Origin: Microbacterium murale
GTDB lineage: Bacteria; Actinomycetota; Actinomycetes; Actinomycetales; Microbacteriaceae
Direction of reading: 5' to 3'
NCBI RefSeq assembly: GCF_030815955.1
Contig: NZ_JAUSXK010000001.1
Coordinates: forward strand, 682,001-746,000
Length of the DNA: 64,000 bases
A model generated the notes under the pieces. It was not told the DNA's origin and searched no databases. It saw nothing but the letters and a program-made list of their open reading frames with translations. Positions 18,883 through 30,039 of the stretch are shown in pieces. A program made the position numbers and the translations under genes. Each line of letters starts with the position of its first letter. Within the stretch, counting starts at the first letter, position 1.

Positions 18883-19541
18883 GCCGAGACCTCCTCGGTT
18901 GTGCCGGTCTTCGAGGCGATGAAGCCCTCGAGCGCGGCCTTGGTGAAGACGATGTCGTCAGAGACGAGTACGTCGTACGCGTTGAGCTGGTCGAACGTCA
19001 GCACGTGGATGTTCGCAAGGTTGCGAATGCTCTTCGTGGTGATGTCGTCGCCTCGTTCGATCACGAGGAGAACGTTCTTCGACGTGACGACCGTCGTGAG
19101 GAAGCTCACGGCAGCCTTCGTCGAGGGCGCACCGTCGATGCCGAAGGACTCGATGGCGTGCAGACGGTCACCGCGGAAGCGGTCGCTGAGCGAGCCCAGG
19201 AGGGCCGCGGCGATCATCTTCTTGGGTGTGCGCTGCGAGTAGTCACGCGGCTTGGGGCCGTGGACGATGCCACCACCGGTCATGTGCGGCGCGCGGATCG
19301 AGCCCTGACGGGCGTTACCCGTGCCCTTCTGCTTGAAGGGCTTGCGGCCTGCACCGGAGACCTCACCGCGACGCTTGGTCGAGTGAGTGCCCTGGCGAGC
19401 TGCCGCGAGCTGCGCGACGACGACCTGGTGGATGAGCGGAATGTTCGTCTTGACGTCGAAGAGCGAGGCGGGCAGCTCGATCGAGCCTGCCTTCTTGCCG
19501 TCGGCCTTGAGGACGTCGAGCGCGAGAGACGAGTCAGCCAT
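18879..19541 (-). CDS. rplD: 50S ribosomal protein L4
   Basis: L4, 220 residues. The tunnel loop [47 protein letters not shown] region is present (about residues 48-85), and the globular domain follows. L4 is the autogenous regulator of the S10 operon in E. coli; whether that holds in actinobacteria is not established here. Confidence 0.98.
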   Translation of the reverse strand: MADSSLALDVLKADGKKAGSIELPASLFDVKTNIPLIHQVVVAQLAAARQGTHSTKRRGEVSGAGRKPFKQKGTGNARQGSIRAPHMTGGGIVHGPKPRDYSQRTPKKMIAAALLGSLSDRFRGDRLHAIESFGIDGAPSTKAAVSFLTTVVTSKNVLLVIERGDDITTKSIRNLANIHVLTFDQLNAYDVLVSDDIVFTKAALEGFIASKTGTTEEVSA

Positions 19542-19544
19542 GGA

Positions 19545-20206
19545 CTAGGCCCCCTTCACTGCGTTGCGGACGTAGACGACGCGGCCACGAGCACCGGGAA
19601 CAGCGCCCTTGACGAGCATCAGTCCCTTGTCGGTGTCGATGCCGTGCACCGTCAGATTGAGAACGGTCACGCGCTCGCCACCCATACGGCCGGCCATGCG
19701 CATTCCCTTGAAGACGCGGCTCGGGGTCGAGGACGCGCCGATCGAGCCGGGCTTGCGGTGGTTGCGGTGCGAACCGTGGGATGCCGAAACGCCCTTGAAG
19801 TTGTGGCGCTTCATGACACCCGCGGTGCCCTTGCCCTTGCTGGTGCCGACGACGTCGACCAGCTGGCCTGCCTCGAAGAGACCGTCGACCGTGAGCTCCT
19901 GACCAAGCGAATAGTCAGCAGCATCCGCAGTGCGGATCTCGGTGACGTGGCGGCGCGGCGTGACGCCGGCAGCCTCGAAGTGGGCCGTAAGGGGGGCTGG
20001 TTGACCTTGCGCGGGTCGATCTGTCCGGCCGCGATCTGAACAGCGTTGTAGCCGTCCTTCTCGGGCGTGCGGATCTGGGTGACCACGTTCGGTGCCAGCT
20101 CGATGACGGTGACGGGGACGAGCTTGCCGTCCGCGTTCCACACCTGAGTCATGCCGAGCTTCGTGCCCAGCATTCCCTTGGAAATCTTTGAATTGATGTC
20201 AACCAT
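19545..20206 (-). CDS. rplC: 50S ribosomal protein L3 (frameshifted as sequenced)
   Basis: L3, a primary 23S rRNA assembly protein. It starts at 20206 ([23 protein letters not shown]). The frame breaks in a run of six G (six C in the gene) at 19991-19996, within KVNQP. The rest ([20 protein letters not shown]… to AVKGA) continues in a different frame. Removing two C, or adding one, restores a single protein of about 219-220 residues. The two-base-shorter version gives [14 protein letters not shown], closest to other L3 proteins. L3 is essential, so a homopolymer error is likely. Confidence 0.9.
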
Positions 20207-20214
20207 GCCGAGCC

Positions 20215-20523
20215 TCAGAGCTTGATCTCGATGTTGACATCGGCCGGGAGGTCGAGACGCATCAGCGAGTCGACAGCCTTGGGCGTCGGGTCGACGATGT
20301 CGATCAGACGCTTGTGGGTGCGCATCTCGAAGTGCTCGCGGCTGTCCTTGTACTTGTGGGGCGACCGGATGACGCACACGACGTTCTTCTCGGTCGGAAG
20401 CGGCACCGGGCCGACGACAGTCGCGCCCGCACGGGTCACGGTGTCTACGATCTTGCGCGCCGACGAGTCGATGACCTCGTGGTCATACGACTTCAGGCGT
20501 ATGCGGATTTTCTGTCCCGCCAT
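20215..20523 (-). CDS. rpsJ: 30S ribosomal protein S10
   Basis: S10, 102 residues, also NusE in antitermination. The start is [21 protein letters not shown] at 20523. [37 protein letters not shown] is the conserved core. It heads the S10 operon, with rplC starting 8 bp after its stop and a long leader upstream. Confidence 0.98.
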   Translation of the reverse strand: MAGQKIRIRLKSYDHEVIDSSARKIVDTVTRAGATVVGPVPLPTEKNVVCVIRSPHKYKDSREHFEMRTHKRLIDIVDPTPKAVDSLMRLDLPADVNIEIKL

Positions 20524-21220
20524 TGTCTGTTCACTCTCTATAAGGCGTCTTACCGTCCTGGGCCGGGTGACCCAGGGGCATTGGACGCACGTCGACGCTG
20601 TTCGCGCCTCGGCACTCGAAAGACTCTTGCGAGCCGATCTGCTGCACCACTGTTCTTCTGTCATCCCGCGCATCTCCCGACGCACGGCAGAACCTCCGTG
20701 AGGAGGTGGTTGCTGTTCTGCCACCCGCGGCCTAGGTCCCTGCGCGCGATCTCCTGGGAGATGACGCCGCCTATGCACTGCCCTGGTGGTGATCCGATGG
20801 GCACACAAAGTGCACCGCCGGAATGTGGAACCTGTCTATTCTGCCAGCCGGATTTCACTTACGCAAACCCGGGCGTGTCGCGCACCGGATCGAGTGCTCT
20901 GCACACCTTCAGAACAGCCGGGAACGGGGTGAGGCATCCCCATGCCCCACCCCGCCTTGGGGAGTGTTCAGTGCGAGGGGGCACACCGAACACGAGGATC
21001 CTGACGCGGAGGGACGCCGGAATCCTCGTCAAGGGCGCGGCGGCTCGACCGCCGCGGATGCGAGGCGGGGCATCGGCGCACAGACGGCGCACGACTCGTG
21101 ATGATCCCCAAAATCATTCCCCAGATTCACGCGCAGCTTGGCTGCGCATTCACAGTTCGCCGAACCCCTTCGACGAACTCAGCCGCAAGATCCCCAGGCG
21201 GCTGTGTTCATATTACACGG
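20524..21220. other. ~700-bp non-coding region with the S10 operon leader
   Basis: No convincing gene is seen between rpsJ and the terminator of the antitoxin-like gene. The part next to rpsJ (20524 to about 20830) is the likely S10-operon leader and contains a CCTGGG/CCCAGG hairpin at 20557-20576. The distal part holds two further stem-loops. One is GTGTTC...GAACAC at 20964-20993. The other is CGCGGCGG/CCGCCGCG at 21036-21056, with a 5-nt loop. A structured leader regulated by a ribosomal protein or other signal is possible but unproven. Confidence 0.5.
20837..20866 (-). promoter_or_regulatory. candidate S10 operon promoter
   Basis: On the minus strand TTGCGT (-35, 20861-20866) and AGAATA (-10, 20837-20842) are separated by 18 bp. 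Transcription from here would give a leader of about 300 nt before rpsJ. The match is reasonable but not strong. Confidence 0.4.
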
Positions 21221-21254
21221 GAAGGGACGACGCACCCAGGTGCGCCGTCCCTTC
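21221..21254 (-). terminator. terminator after the antitoxin-like gene
   Basis: 16-bp stem with one mismatch (GAAGGGACGACGCACC / GGTGCGCCGTCCCTTC), 15 bp beyond the stop of the 70-residue gene. It separates that gene from the S10 operon. Confidence 0.7.
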
Positions 21255-21268
21255 CAGAAGACTGTCTA

Positions 21269-21481
21269 CTACTCGTTGCCGACGGCCTTGTCTGCGCCAT
21301 CGCGGATCTCGTCGATCTTGTCGGCAGCACCCGGTGCCACCTTCTTGGCGAAGTCGGCGACGCCGTCGAGAACCTTGTCGCTCACGTCCTCGGCCTGCTC
21401 GCTCTTGACCGCCTCGGCGATCTTGTCCTTGTTCTGCTCGTACAGATCTTTGCTCTTGTTGACGATGTCGTCGATGCCCAT
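21269..21481 (-). CDS. small MT0933/Rv0909-like antitoxin family protein
   Basis: 70-residue hydrophilic protein starting MGIDDIVNKSKDLYEQNKDK at 21481, preceded by AAGGGGG. The frame is open upstream but that part is not similar to anything. The amphipathic Asp/Lys-rich helical repeats (VSDKVLDGVADFAKKVAPGA) resemble the family named after the mycobacterial antitoxin MT0933/Rv0909. No toxin gene is next to it: it stands alone between tuf and the S10 operon with its own terminator. In this family the antitoxin role is often only by name. A small stress or structural protein is an alternative. Confidence 0.65.
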   Translation of the reverse strand: MGIDDIVNKSKDLYEQNKDKIAEAVKSEQAEDVSDKVLDGVADFAKKVAPGAADKIDEIRDGADKAVGNE

Positions 21482-21586
21482 TACGGGTCCCCCTTGAGGT
21501 TGTGACGTCGGCCGAGTCTGCCGAACACTCTCATTCTGCACGGCAACCGCGACAAAGGAAACCCTCCGCTTCGCCACGGAACAACG

Positions 21587-21622
21587 ACAGAGGGGCCGAG
21601 CCCGAAGGCCCGACCCCTCTGT
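21587..21622 (-). terminator. terminator of tuf
   Basis: Nine-bp perfect outer stem (ACAGAGGGG / CCCCTCTGT) with further pairing GCC/GGC around a cgaa-type loop, 14 bp after the tuf stop. It ends the str operon. Confidence 0.7.
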
Positions 21623-21636
21623 GAGGAAGCAGATGC

Positions 21637-22827
<1,191 letters not shown>

Positions 22828-22939
22828 TTGGTCCTCCTCAGGACGTTCGTGTAGAGATTGCCGAGCACTGGATTGTGACCGGTTCCCTACGGGGTTTGAT
22901 TCTCAGTTTAGTAGAGAGAGCTTTGTGAAGTTGTGTGTT

Positions 22940-22966
22940 GTCCGGGCGGCCATGGACCGCCCGGAC
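22940..22966 (-). terminator. hairpin between fusA and tuf
   Basis: Perfect 10-bp stem GTCCGGGCGG / CCGCCCGGAC with a 7-nt loop, nine bp after the fusA stop. It may partly terminate or protect the fusA transcript; tuf is commonly expressed more strongly than fusA and may have its own promoter in the remaining gap. Confidence 0.6.
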
Positions 22967-22974
22967 GAAAGGGC

Positions 22975-25089
22975 TTACTCGCCCTTGGTCTTCTGGACGA
23001 TCTCGTCGGCCACGGCCCTGGGGACCTCAGCGTAGGAGTGGAACTCCATCGAGTAAACCGCGCGACCAGAGGTCTTCGAGCGCAGGTCGCCGATGTATCC
23101 GAACATCTCGGACAGCGGAACCTGTGCGCGAACGACCTTGACGCCCGCGGCGTCTTCCATCGACTGGATCTGACCACGACGCGAGTTCAGGTCACCGATG
23201 ACGTCACCCATGTACTCCTCAGGAGTACGAACCTCAACGGCCATGAGCGGTTCGAGAAGAACGGGGTTGGCACGACGGAGAGCTTCCTTGAAGCCCATGG
23301 ATCCAGCGATCTTGAACGCCATCTCCGAGGAGTCGACGTCGTGAGCTGCACCATCGACGATGGTCGCCTTGACGCCCACGATCGGGAAGCCGGCGAGAAC
23401 ACCGACGTTCATGGCGTCCTGGAAACCGGCATCGATCGAACCGATGTACTCACGCGGGATGCGACCACCGGTGACGGCGTTCACGAACTCGTAAGTCTTC
23501 TCGGCATCCAGATCCAGCGGCTCGATGTTGAACTGGATCTTTGCGAACTGACCCGATCCACCGGTCTGCTTCTTGTGCGTGTAGTCGTACTTCTCGACGG
23601 CCTTCTTGATCGTCTCGCGGTACGCAACCTGCGGCTTGCCGACGTTCGCCTCGACGTTGAACTCGCGCTTCATGCGATCGACGAGGATGTCGAGGTGCAG
23701 CTCGCCCATGCCCTTGATGGTCGTCTGACCGGTCTCGGGGTTGAGCTCCGTGCGGAAGGTCGGGTCCTCTTCAGCGAGCTTCTGGATGGCGACACCCAGC
23801 TTCTCCTGGTCGGCCTTGGTCTTCGGCTCGATAGCGACCTCGATGACGGGCTCAGGGAACGTCATCGACTCGAGGACCACCGGAGATGTCGGGTCGGTCA
23901 GGGTGTCACCGGTGGTGGTGTCCTTCAGACCGATGACCGCGTAGATGTTTCCGGCGGTGACCGACGGAACAGGGATCTCCTTGTTGGCGTGCATCTGGAA
24001 GATCTTCCCGATGCGCTCCTTCTTGCCCTTGGTCGAGTTGATGACCGCGGAGCCGGAGTCGAGGTGACCCGAGTAGACGCGCACGTAGGTGAGGCGACCG
24101 AAGAACGGGTGCACTGCGACCTTGAATGCAAGAGCCGCGAACGGGTCGTTCGCATCGGGGTGGCGCTCGATGATCGTGTCGTAGTCCTTCGGGTCGTGCG
24201 CCTGAATGGCACCGACGTCGAGGGGGTTCGGCAGGTAATCGATGACCGCGTCCAGCATCGGCTGCACGCCGCGGTTCTTGAACGCAGAGCCGCACAGGAC
24301 CGGGTAGATCTCCGAGGCAACGGTCAGCTTGCGGATCGCGCCCTTGATCTCGGCGACGGAGAGCTCTTCGCCTCCGAAGAACTTCTCGAGCAGCGCGTCA
24401 TCCGTTTCGGCGACGGTCTCGAGGAGCAGCTGACGGTACTCGGCAGCCTTCTCCTTGAGGTCAGCAGGAATCTCCTGGATCTCGTACTTGGCGCCCATGG
24501 TCACGTCGCCCTTGGAGTCACCCTCCCAGACGAGTGCACGCATCTCGACGAGGTCGACGACGCCGACGAAGTCGTTCTCCGCACCGATGGGCAGCTGGAT
24601 GACCAGCGGCTTCGCACCGAGGCGGTTGATGATCGTGTCGACGGTGAAGTAGAAGTCAGCGCCGAGCTTGTCCATCTTGTTGACGAAGCAGATGCGCGGA
24701 ACGTTGTACTTGTCAGCCTGACGCCACACGGTCTCGGACTGGGGCTCGACGCCCTCCTTGCCGTCGAAGACGGCAACCGCGCCATCGAGAACGCGGAGCG
24801 AGCGCTCCACCTCGACGGTGAAGTCCACGTGACCGGGGGTGTCGATGATGTTGATCTGGTTCTTGTCCCAGTAGCAGGTCACGGCGGCAGACGTGATCGT
24901 GATGCCGCGTTCCTTCTCCTGCTCCATCCAGTCGGTGGTCGAGGCGCCATCGTGCGTCTCGCCGAGCTTGTGGTTGACGCCCGTGTAGAACAGGATGCGC
25001 TCGGTGGTGGTGGTCTTGCCGGCATCGATGTGCGCCATGATGCCGATGTTGCGGACCTTGCTCAGGTCGGTGAGCACGTCTTGTGCCAC
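22975..25089 (-). CDS. fusA: elongation factor G
   Basis: EF-G, 704 residues, catalyses translocation. G1 [20 protein letters not shown]2 [15 protein letters not shown]3 [23 protein letters not shown] and G4 [10 protein letters not shown] are intact. Domain IV ([16 protein letters not shown] and the downstream RGQIQ-type loop) is present. Standard position between rpsG and tuf. Confidence 0.99.
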   Translation of the reverse strand: MAQDVLTDLSKVRNIGIMAHIDAGKTTTTERILFYTGVNHKLGETHDGASTTDWMEQEKERGITITSAAVTCYWDKNQINIIDTPGHVDFTVEVERSLRVLDGAVAVFDGKEGVEPQSETVWRQADKYNVPRICFVNKMDKLGADFYFTVDTIINRLGAKPLVIQLPIGAENDFVGVVDLVEMRALVWEGDSKGDVTMGAKYEIQEIPADLKEKAAEYRQLLLETVAETDDALLEKFFGGEELSVAEIKGAIRKLTVASEIYPVLCGSAFKNRGVQPMLDAVIDYLPNPLDVGAIQAHDPKDYDTIIERHPDANDPFAALAFKVAVHPFFGRLTYVRVYSGHLDSGSAVINSTKGKKERIGKIFQMHANKEIPVPSVTAGNIYAVIGLKDTTTGDTLTDPTSPVVLESMTFPEPVIEVAIEPKTKADQEKLGVAIQKLAEEDPTFRTELNPETGQTTIKGMGELHLDILVDRMKREFNVEANVGKPQVAYRETIKKAVEKYDYTHKKQTGGSGQFAKIQFNIEPLDLDAEKTYEFVNAVTGGRIPREYIGSIDAGFQDAMNVGVLAGFPIVGVKATIVDGAAHDVDSSEMAFKIAGSMGFKEALRRANPVLLEPLMAVEVRTPEEYMGDVIGDLNSRRGQIQSMEDAAGVKVVRAQVPLSEMFGYIGDLRSKTSGRAVYSMEFHSYAEVPRAVADEIVQKTKGE

Positions 25090-25137
25090 AGGAGTGTCCT
25101 TATCTTCGAGATGTCGCTGAGCGACGAGGTGAAGGGT

Positions 25138-25172
25138 GCTCGGTCAGGGGCGGAGGCCGCCCCTGACCGAGC
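25138..25172 (-). terminator. hairpin between rpsG and fusA
   Basis: Perfect 16-bp stem (GCTCGGTCAGGGGCGG / CCGCCCCTGACCGAGC) with a 3-nt loop, nine bp after the rpsG stop and about 50 bp before fusA. One of the strongest stem-loops in the window; likely an attenuator or RNA stability element within the str operon. Confidence 0.65.
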
Positions 25173-25180
25173 GAAGCTGT

Positions 25181-25651
25181 TTACCAGCGGTAGTGAGCGA
25201 ACGCGCGGTTCGACTCGGCCATCTTGTGAGTGTCCTCACGGCGCTTGACCGCAGCGCCCAGGCCGTTCGAGGCATCCAGAATCTCGTTCTGGAGGCGCTC
25301 GGTCATGGTCTTCTCACGACGACCCTTGGCGTAGCTGACGAGCCAGCGCAGCGCGAGGGTGTTCGCACGGTGAGGCTTGACCTCGACCGGGACCTGGTAG
25401 GTCGAGCCACCGACGCGGCGGCTGCGGACCTCGAGGGTGGGGCGCACGTTGTCGAGCGCCTTCTTCAGGGTGGCGACGGCATCCTGGCTGTTCTTCGCCT
25501 CGACGCCGCGGAGGGCGCCGTAGACGATCGACTCGGCCAGCGACTTCTTGCCGTCGACGAGGATCTTGTTCACCAGCGAGGTGACGATCGGAGCGCCGTA
25601 TACCGGGTCGTTGACGACGGGGCGCTTGGGGGCGGGACCCTTACGAGGCAT
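25181..25651 (-). CDS. rpsG: 30S ribosomal protein S7
   Basis: S7, 156 residues, which nucleates assembly of the small-subunit head. [45 protein letters not shown] and the C-terminal [15 protein letters not shown] are diagnostic. It starts 5 bp after the rpsL stop. Confidence 0.98.
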   Translation of the reverse strand: MPRKGPAPKRPVVNDPVYGAPIVTSLVNKILVDGKKSLAESIVYGALRGVEAKNSQDAVATLKKALDNVRPTLEVRSRRVGGSTYQVPVEVKPHRANTLALRWLVSYAKGRREKTMTERLQNEILDASNGLGAAVKRREDTHKMAESNRAFAHYRW

Positions 25652-25656
25652 CTAAC

Positions 25657-26025
25657 TCAACCCTTCTTCGCACCGTAGCGGGAACGAGCCTGCTTACGGT
25701 TCTTGACTGCCTGGGTGTCCAGGGCGCCACGGACGATCTTGTAACGCACACCGGGGAGGTCCTTGACACGACCGCCGCGGACGAGCACCAGGGAGTGCTC
25801 CTGCAGGTTGTGGCCCTCGCCGGGGATGTAGGCGGTGACCTCGGCCCCGTTGCGGAGCTTCACGCGAGCGACCTTGCGCATCGCCGAGTTCGGCTTCTTC
25901 GGGGTGGTGGTGTAGACGCGGGTGCATACCCCGGCCTGCTGCGGGTTCGACTTGAGCGCCGGCGCCTTGGTCTTGGTGACCTTGGGCGAGCGACCCTTGC
26001 GAACCAACTGCTGAATGGTTGGCAC
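25657..26025 (-). CDS. rpsL: 30S ribosomal protein S12
   Basis: S12, 122 residues, at the decoding centre. [33 protein letters not shown] and [33 protein letters not shown] are canonical. The streptomycin-related lysines (KPNSA and the K in VKDLPGV) are the wild-type residues. First gene of the str operon, behind a clear promoter. Confidence 0.98.
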   Translation of the reverse strand: MPTIQQLVRKGRSPKVTKTKAPALKSNPQQAGVCTRVYTTTPKKPNSAMRKVARVKLRNGAEVTAYIPGEGHNLQEHSLVLVRGGRVKDLPGVRYKIVRGALDTQAVKNRKQARSRYGAKKG

Positions 26026-26194
26026 GTTCTCTCCTCATAATGCTGCACGGTGACAGCGTGATGGGTTTCACATCATGACCCACCGGCACGCCGGAACCGA
26101 CGTGCTTTTTGGTGTGATGGGTATGCCGTGGGGGCAGACCGATATGGATCGGAGCCCGTGTGCAGGCACGCCGAGACGTGCACACACCTGATCA

Positions 26195-26224
26195 AGTGTA
26201 ATGCCGCGTAACGTTCGCGGTCAA
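26195..26224 (-). promoter_or_regulatory. str operon (rpsL) promoter
   Basis: On the minus strand TTGACC (26219-26224) and TACACT (26195-26200) are separated by 18 bp. The start of transcription would be ~160 nt upstream of rpsL. This is one of the best vegetative promoter matches in the window. The rest of the 26026-26277 gap shows no gene. Confidence 0.6.
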
Positions 26225-26277
26225 ATGACGGCGGATGCTGCAGTCCTCCGGAGCGCAGAGACCCGAAGCGAGGCGAT

Positions 26278-29200
26278 TCACCGCAGGTCCCGGATGCGAG
26301 CGACCACGGTGTCAGCATCCCCGCTGCGCCGCTCGTACGTGACCGCGATGATGAGCAGTACGGCTCCGATCACGGCAAGTGTGATCCACCACGGCATCGA
26401 TTCGATCCCCCGACCGATCTGCACCGAGAAGACGAGCACGTTCTCGATCGGCAGCACGATCATACCCAGGATGAACGGTGCAGCGAGCCGTCTGCCCGCT
26501 CCGACCATGATCGCAGCGAGTGCGAGCACCATGACGAGGATCGCGCGCCAGGTCAGCGGATCGGTGAACGTCGCGGCGATCGACGCGCTCATCATCGTGA
26601 CGATGCCCGGCGCGAGCAGCGGCCAGGAGCCGAGGCGTCCGGCCGGCCAGGCGTTCAGCCCACCCGCGGTGCGTGTCGGTCCGCGCCGCAGCGCATGGAT
26701 GCCGGCGAGCAGCAGAACGGCGCCGAGCGGCAACGAGAACCACTCCACCCGAAGGTCACGTGGACTCCACGCGACCACAGCCGTCACGAAGGCGACGGCG
26801 AACAGGAACCACACCGGAGGCAGCGCTGTGCGCTCCGCGCGTACTGCGGCGGTGAGCATGACGGTGAGGATGCCGATCATCAGCGTCCACATCATCCAGA
26901 TCGACGCCCAGTCACGCTCGATCGAGAACCAGGTGCCCACGGCGAGCGCGAGCACGGCGGGCGCGAACATCCAGCGGGACGCGCGCAATGGCGAGTCCGC
27001 ACGCGCTGCCGCGCGGATGCCTCGTCCAGCGCACACCAGGATGATCGCCGCCACCGCGGAGACCGAGATGCAGGCGATGAACAGCGCTGCTCCACTCAGG
27101 AAAGCGAGATCGGCGCCGAGGCCCATCCTCACGCCCTGCACGGGGCCGGCGATCGCCGCGACTCCCCCGGCGATCAGGGTCGGCTGCACGAGCGTGCGCA
27201 TCCGCGCCCTGTTCGCACGCCGACCGATGCGAGCGAACCACGCGGCGATGCCCAGCAACGCCGCGCCGCCCGCGAGCAGCGCGAGTGCTCGCCACGGCAC
27301 TCCCACGGCAGTGCGCGCATCCGATTCGACGAGGACGAGCAGCGCAAGACTGGGCAGCACGGCGACACCGAGTCCGGCCGCGTAGAGCCCGCGCATGTCC
27401 ATCCCCCGCGCGCTGAGAACCGCGGCGACAGCCGCCGCGGCGAACGCGGGCGGGAGCAGATACGCCTCGAGCAGGTCGACGCCGTTCATGGTCCACACGC
27501 ACCACAGGGCACCGGTGAAGGCGGCGCCGGCAACCCACCACCCGTACCGGCGGCGCGTGAACACCGCACTGGCGGCAGCGCCGACGCCGAGAATCACGAG
27601 CACGAGGAACGTGGTGCCGAGTCCCGCGGCCTCTCTGGCCAGGGCGAGGACCGTGGCGATCGCTCCGGTCAGCAGCGCCGATGCCTCGATCGCGATGCGG
27701 GCGGCAGCCGCGGCATCCGCCGGCAGGCCATTGCGGCGCAACGCGCCTCTGATAGACGTCGTGCTCGGCAGCACGAGAGCCACGATCGCAGCGATCACCG
27801 GCAGCGTGACAGGCGAGGCACTGATCGCGAGGAGCTGAGCCCCGAGGCACACGACGACGACCGCGACGGTGGGTACCAGCATCCCGCTCGCGAGCGTCCG
27901 AAGCACGATGTTGAGACCAGGGCGTCTGGTCAGCACCAGCGACAGGGCGAGAGCGAACATGAGCGCGGTCGAGAGCGCGGTCCAGCCGCTGCGCTCGAAG
28001 ATCACCTGCACGATGCCGGCCGCGAACGGCACCGTCGTGACGGCCAGCACGGCATACCAGTCCCGTGCCATGACACGCGGCACGAACGTGACGACGATCG
28101 CGCCGATCAGTCCGGCCGACGTCACCAGGCACAGCACTGCGATGCTCCCGAGATCCGTCTGCGCGAGAGCCTGGCCGAGGCACACGAGTGCGTAGGCGAA
28201 TCCCACCCCGACGTGCAGAAAACGTATCCCGCGGGGCAGCGTCCTGCTCGCAAGAGCCAGCACCGCGATCACGCCGAGACCGGCGAGGGGCGCAGTCAGA
28301 GGATCGAGCCACGAGATGAGGATGCCGACCGCGACTGCGCCGTGGACTGCGACGATCAAGACGATGCGGTGGGGCGTGGGCCTGCCGCTCTTACGCCGTG
28401 CGCGGCTCAACGCGATCGCCGTGGCGGCGGCCACGCCGAGCACGATGATGAGGCGCGCCGCGAGCGGCAGGAGCGAACTGCACGCGAGAGTGAGCATGGC
28501 GAGCGCCGCAGCGCCGATCGCGACGACGTCAGTGCCTGCGCCGAATGCGCGCAGGGACTGACGTCCCCCACTCGCATCCGCAGTCCCGGGGGCATCGGCG
28601 ACGTGGCCTGCATCGGCGGTGCTGCGGGCGTCGCGATCGCGGGCGAGACCGCCGAACAATGCGAGACCTGCGGCGAGCCCTCCCATGCCGAGCAGCGGCG
28701 CCCAGTCCGATGGCTGCGCGAGCACCGTGGCCCCGGTGCCGCGTACGACATCCGAGAGCGCATCGATGACGGTCATCGCGGCGTGCAGCAGTGACAGCAT
28801 TCCGATCAACGCGACCACCACGATGCCGCCCGCCGCACGCGTTGTGCGCACGATCGTGCGAACCCCTGGCGCCATCGCGACCAGGGCGAATGCGAACGCC
28901 GCGGCACTCGGCAGCGCCGCGGGAAGCCACTCACCGGCCGACTGCGCCACCGGAGAGGTGGTCGCTAGCACGAGCGCCGCCGTCGCAGCACCTCCGGCGA
29001 CGAAACTCCACCAGTGCCGCAGCAGGTGCCTCGTCGCCAGGGCGGCATGCGCGGCGATGAGCGCGAACACCAGGCTGATGCCGAGCATCATCACGACCGT
29101 GCCGTTGAAGGAGGAGGCACCGAATACGGCCAACGGTACGGCGCTCAGCACCGCGATCGCCTGGAGCGCGACGAGCGAGCGCTTCGCGACCCGAGGCGAT

Positions 29201-30039
29201 GCCTCGAGGAGGGCGGCAGCGATGAAGGCGGAGCCGAGGTGTCCGAGCGCGGATGCATAGCTCGAACCGGCGGCGTAACCGAGCATCGCCGGCACGATGG
29301 CGATGCCGAGCAGCGCGGCCCACTGCCATACGCGGATCTGCGAGAAGCGACCTGCGGCGAGCATCACGGCACCTGCTGCGGCCGTTGCGAGAGCAGCGAG
29401 CAACCAGACGGCGGAGTCGGTGCTGCCGAGTTGCGCGAAGGCGTACACGTCGAGCCCCGCGAACACGAGCGCGAGTGCTCCGACTGCTTCCGCGGAGAAC
29501 TGCAGTCCGCGACGGGCCAGCAGCCATGCACCGCCGAGGAACACGAGGGTCACGAGCCCGACGACCATGCTGCGAAGGGCACGGTCGGAGAGATCGGGAT
29601 TCAGGAAGGTGAAGATGAGCGCCGCGATGGCGAAGAGCCCGGCCCCGGCGATCGCGAGCACGGACTGCACCGTGGCGCTGCTGCGCGGTGGCTGCGGCAC
29701 GGACTGGGGCTGCGGGAACGCCGGCGTGCCTGGAGGCGGAGCACCTGGAGTCGAGAGTGCCGGTGCGGTGCCGGCTGCGAGCACGACACCGGCGGTCGCC
29801 GGGACGTGCACGAACTGCGGCACCTGGTTCAGCAACGTCTCGCGGACCCGCAGCGCGGCGGCCGCAGCCGTTGACGCATCCCAGAGCTCGGCACCGATGG
29901 CACCGCGAAGATCCGCGCCGCAGCGAGGGCAGCATCCGTCGGTCAGATGTTCGGATCCGCAGACCGGGCAGGCCGTGGTGTCGAGCAGATGCCTGGCGGC
30001 GCTCTCGCCCCAGCTGATCGTTTCGTTCGCAGTGCTCAT
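26278..30039 (-). CDS. very large polytopic membrane protein with N-terminal zinc ribbon (SCO7613-like)
   Basis: 1253-residue protein. The N-terminus carries a zinc ribbon (CPVCGS at about residue 24, CPRCG about 12 residues later). A Pro-rich linker follows (PGAPPPGTPAFPQPQSVPQPP). From about residue 120 to the end there are some thirty or more hydrophobic helices in repeated blocks, ending in an Arg-rich tail. This fits the actinobacterial proteins annotated as SCO7613 C-terminal-domain membrane proteins, whose function is unknown. Its ATG overlaps the stop of the XRE regulator (ATGA), so it is the last gene of a three-gene coupled operon. Confidence 0.75.
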   Translation of the reverse strand: MSTANETISWGESAARHLLDTTACPVCGSEHLTDGCCPRCGADLRGAIGAELWDASTAAAAALRVRETLLNQVPQFVHVPATAGVVLAAGTAPALSTPGAPPPGTPAFPQPQSVPQPPRSSATVQSVLAIAGAGLFAIAALIFTFLNPDLSDRALRSMVVGLVTLVFLGGAWLLARRGLQFSAEAVGALALVFAGLDVYAFAQLGSTDSAVWLLAALATAAAGAVMLAAGRFSQIRVWQWAALLGIAIVPAMLGYAAGSSYASALGHLGSAFIAAALLEASPRVAKRSLVALQAIAVLSAVPLAVFGASSFNGTVVMMLGISLVFALIAAHAALATRHLLRHWWSFVAGGAATAALVLATTSPVAQSAGEWLPAALPSAAAFAFALVAMAPGVRTIVRTTRAAGGIVVVALIGMLSLLHAAMTVIDALSDVVRGTGATVLAQPSDWAPLLGMGGLAAGLALFGGLARDRDARSTADAGHVADAPGTADASGGRQSLRAFGAGTDVVAIGAAALAMLTLACSSLLPLAARLIIVLGVAAATAIALSRARRKSGRPTPHRIVLIVAVHGAVAVGILISWLDPLTAPLAGLGVIAVLALASRTLPRGIRFLHVGVGFAYALVCLGQALAQTDLGSIAVLCLVTSAGLIGAIVVTFVPRVMARDWYAVLAVTTVPFAAGIVQVIFERSGWTALSTALMFALALSLVLTRRPGLNIVLRTLASGMLVPTVAVVVVCLGAQLLAISASPVTLPVIAAIVALVLPSTTSIRGALRRNGLPADAAAAARIAIEASALLTGAIATVLALAREAAGLGTTFLVLVILGVGAAASAVFTRRRYGWWVAGAAFTGALWCVWTMNGVDLLEAYLLPPAFAAAAVAAVLSARGMDMRGLYAAGLGVAVLPSLALLVLVESDARTAVGVPWRALALLAGGAALLGIAAWFARIGRRANRARMRTLVQPTLIAGGVAAIAGPVQGVRMGLGADLAFLSGAALFIACISVSAVAAIILVCAGRGIRAAARADSPLRASRWMFAPAVLALAVGTWFSIERDWASIWMMWTLMIGILTVMLTAAVRAERTALPPVWFLFAVAFVTAVVAWSPRDLRVEWFSLPLGAVLLLAGIHALRRGPTRTAGGLNAWPAGRLGSWPLLAPGIVTMMSASIAATFTDPLTWRAILVMVLALAAIMVGAGRRLAAPFILGMIVLPIENVLVFSVQIGRGIESMPWWITLAVIGAVLLIIAVTYERRSGDADTVVARIRDLR

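Noticed and set aside
20314..21408. Plus-strand 364-codon open frame through the S10 leader
   Set aside because: It starts inside rpsJ on the opposite strand, crosses several hairpins and ends within the antitoxin gene; its Arg/Pro/Ser-rich sequence looks non-coding.
22933..25248. Long plus-strand open frame (771 codons) opposite fusA
   Set aside because: It is antisense to a clearly coding EF-G gene. Its composition (Asp/Leu/Val/Arg-rich) is what the reverse strand of a high-GC gene produces, and no domain is recognisable.
26695..28794. Plus-strand open frame of 699 codons opposite the large membrane protein
   Set aside because: The charged, His/Arg/Glu-rich reading is the complement of a hydrophobic coding region. 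No start signal or conserved motif.
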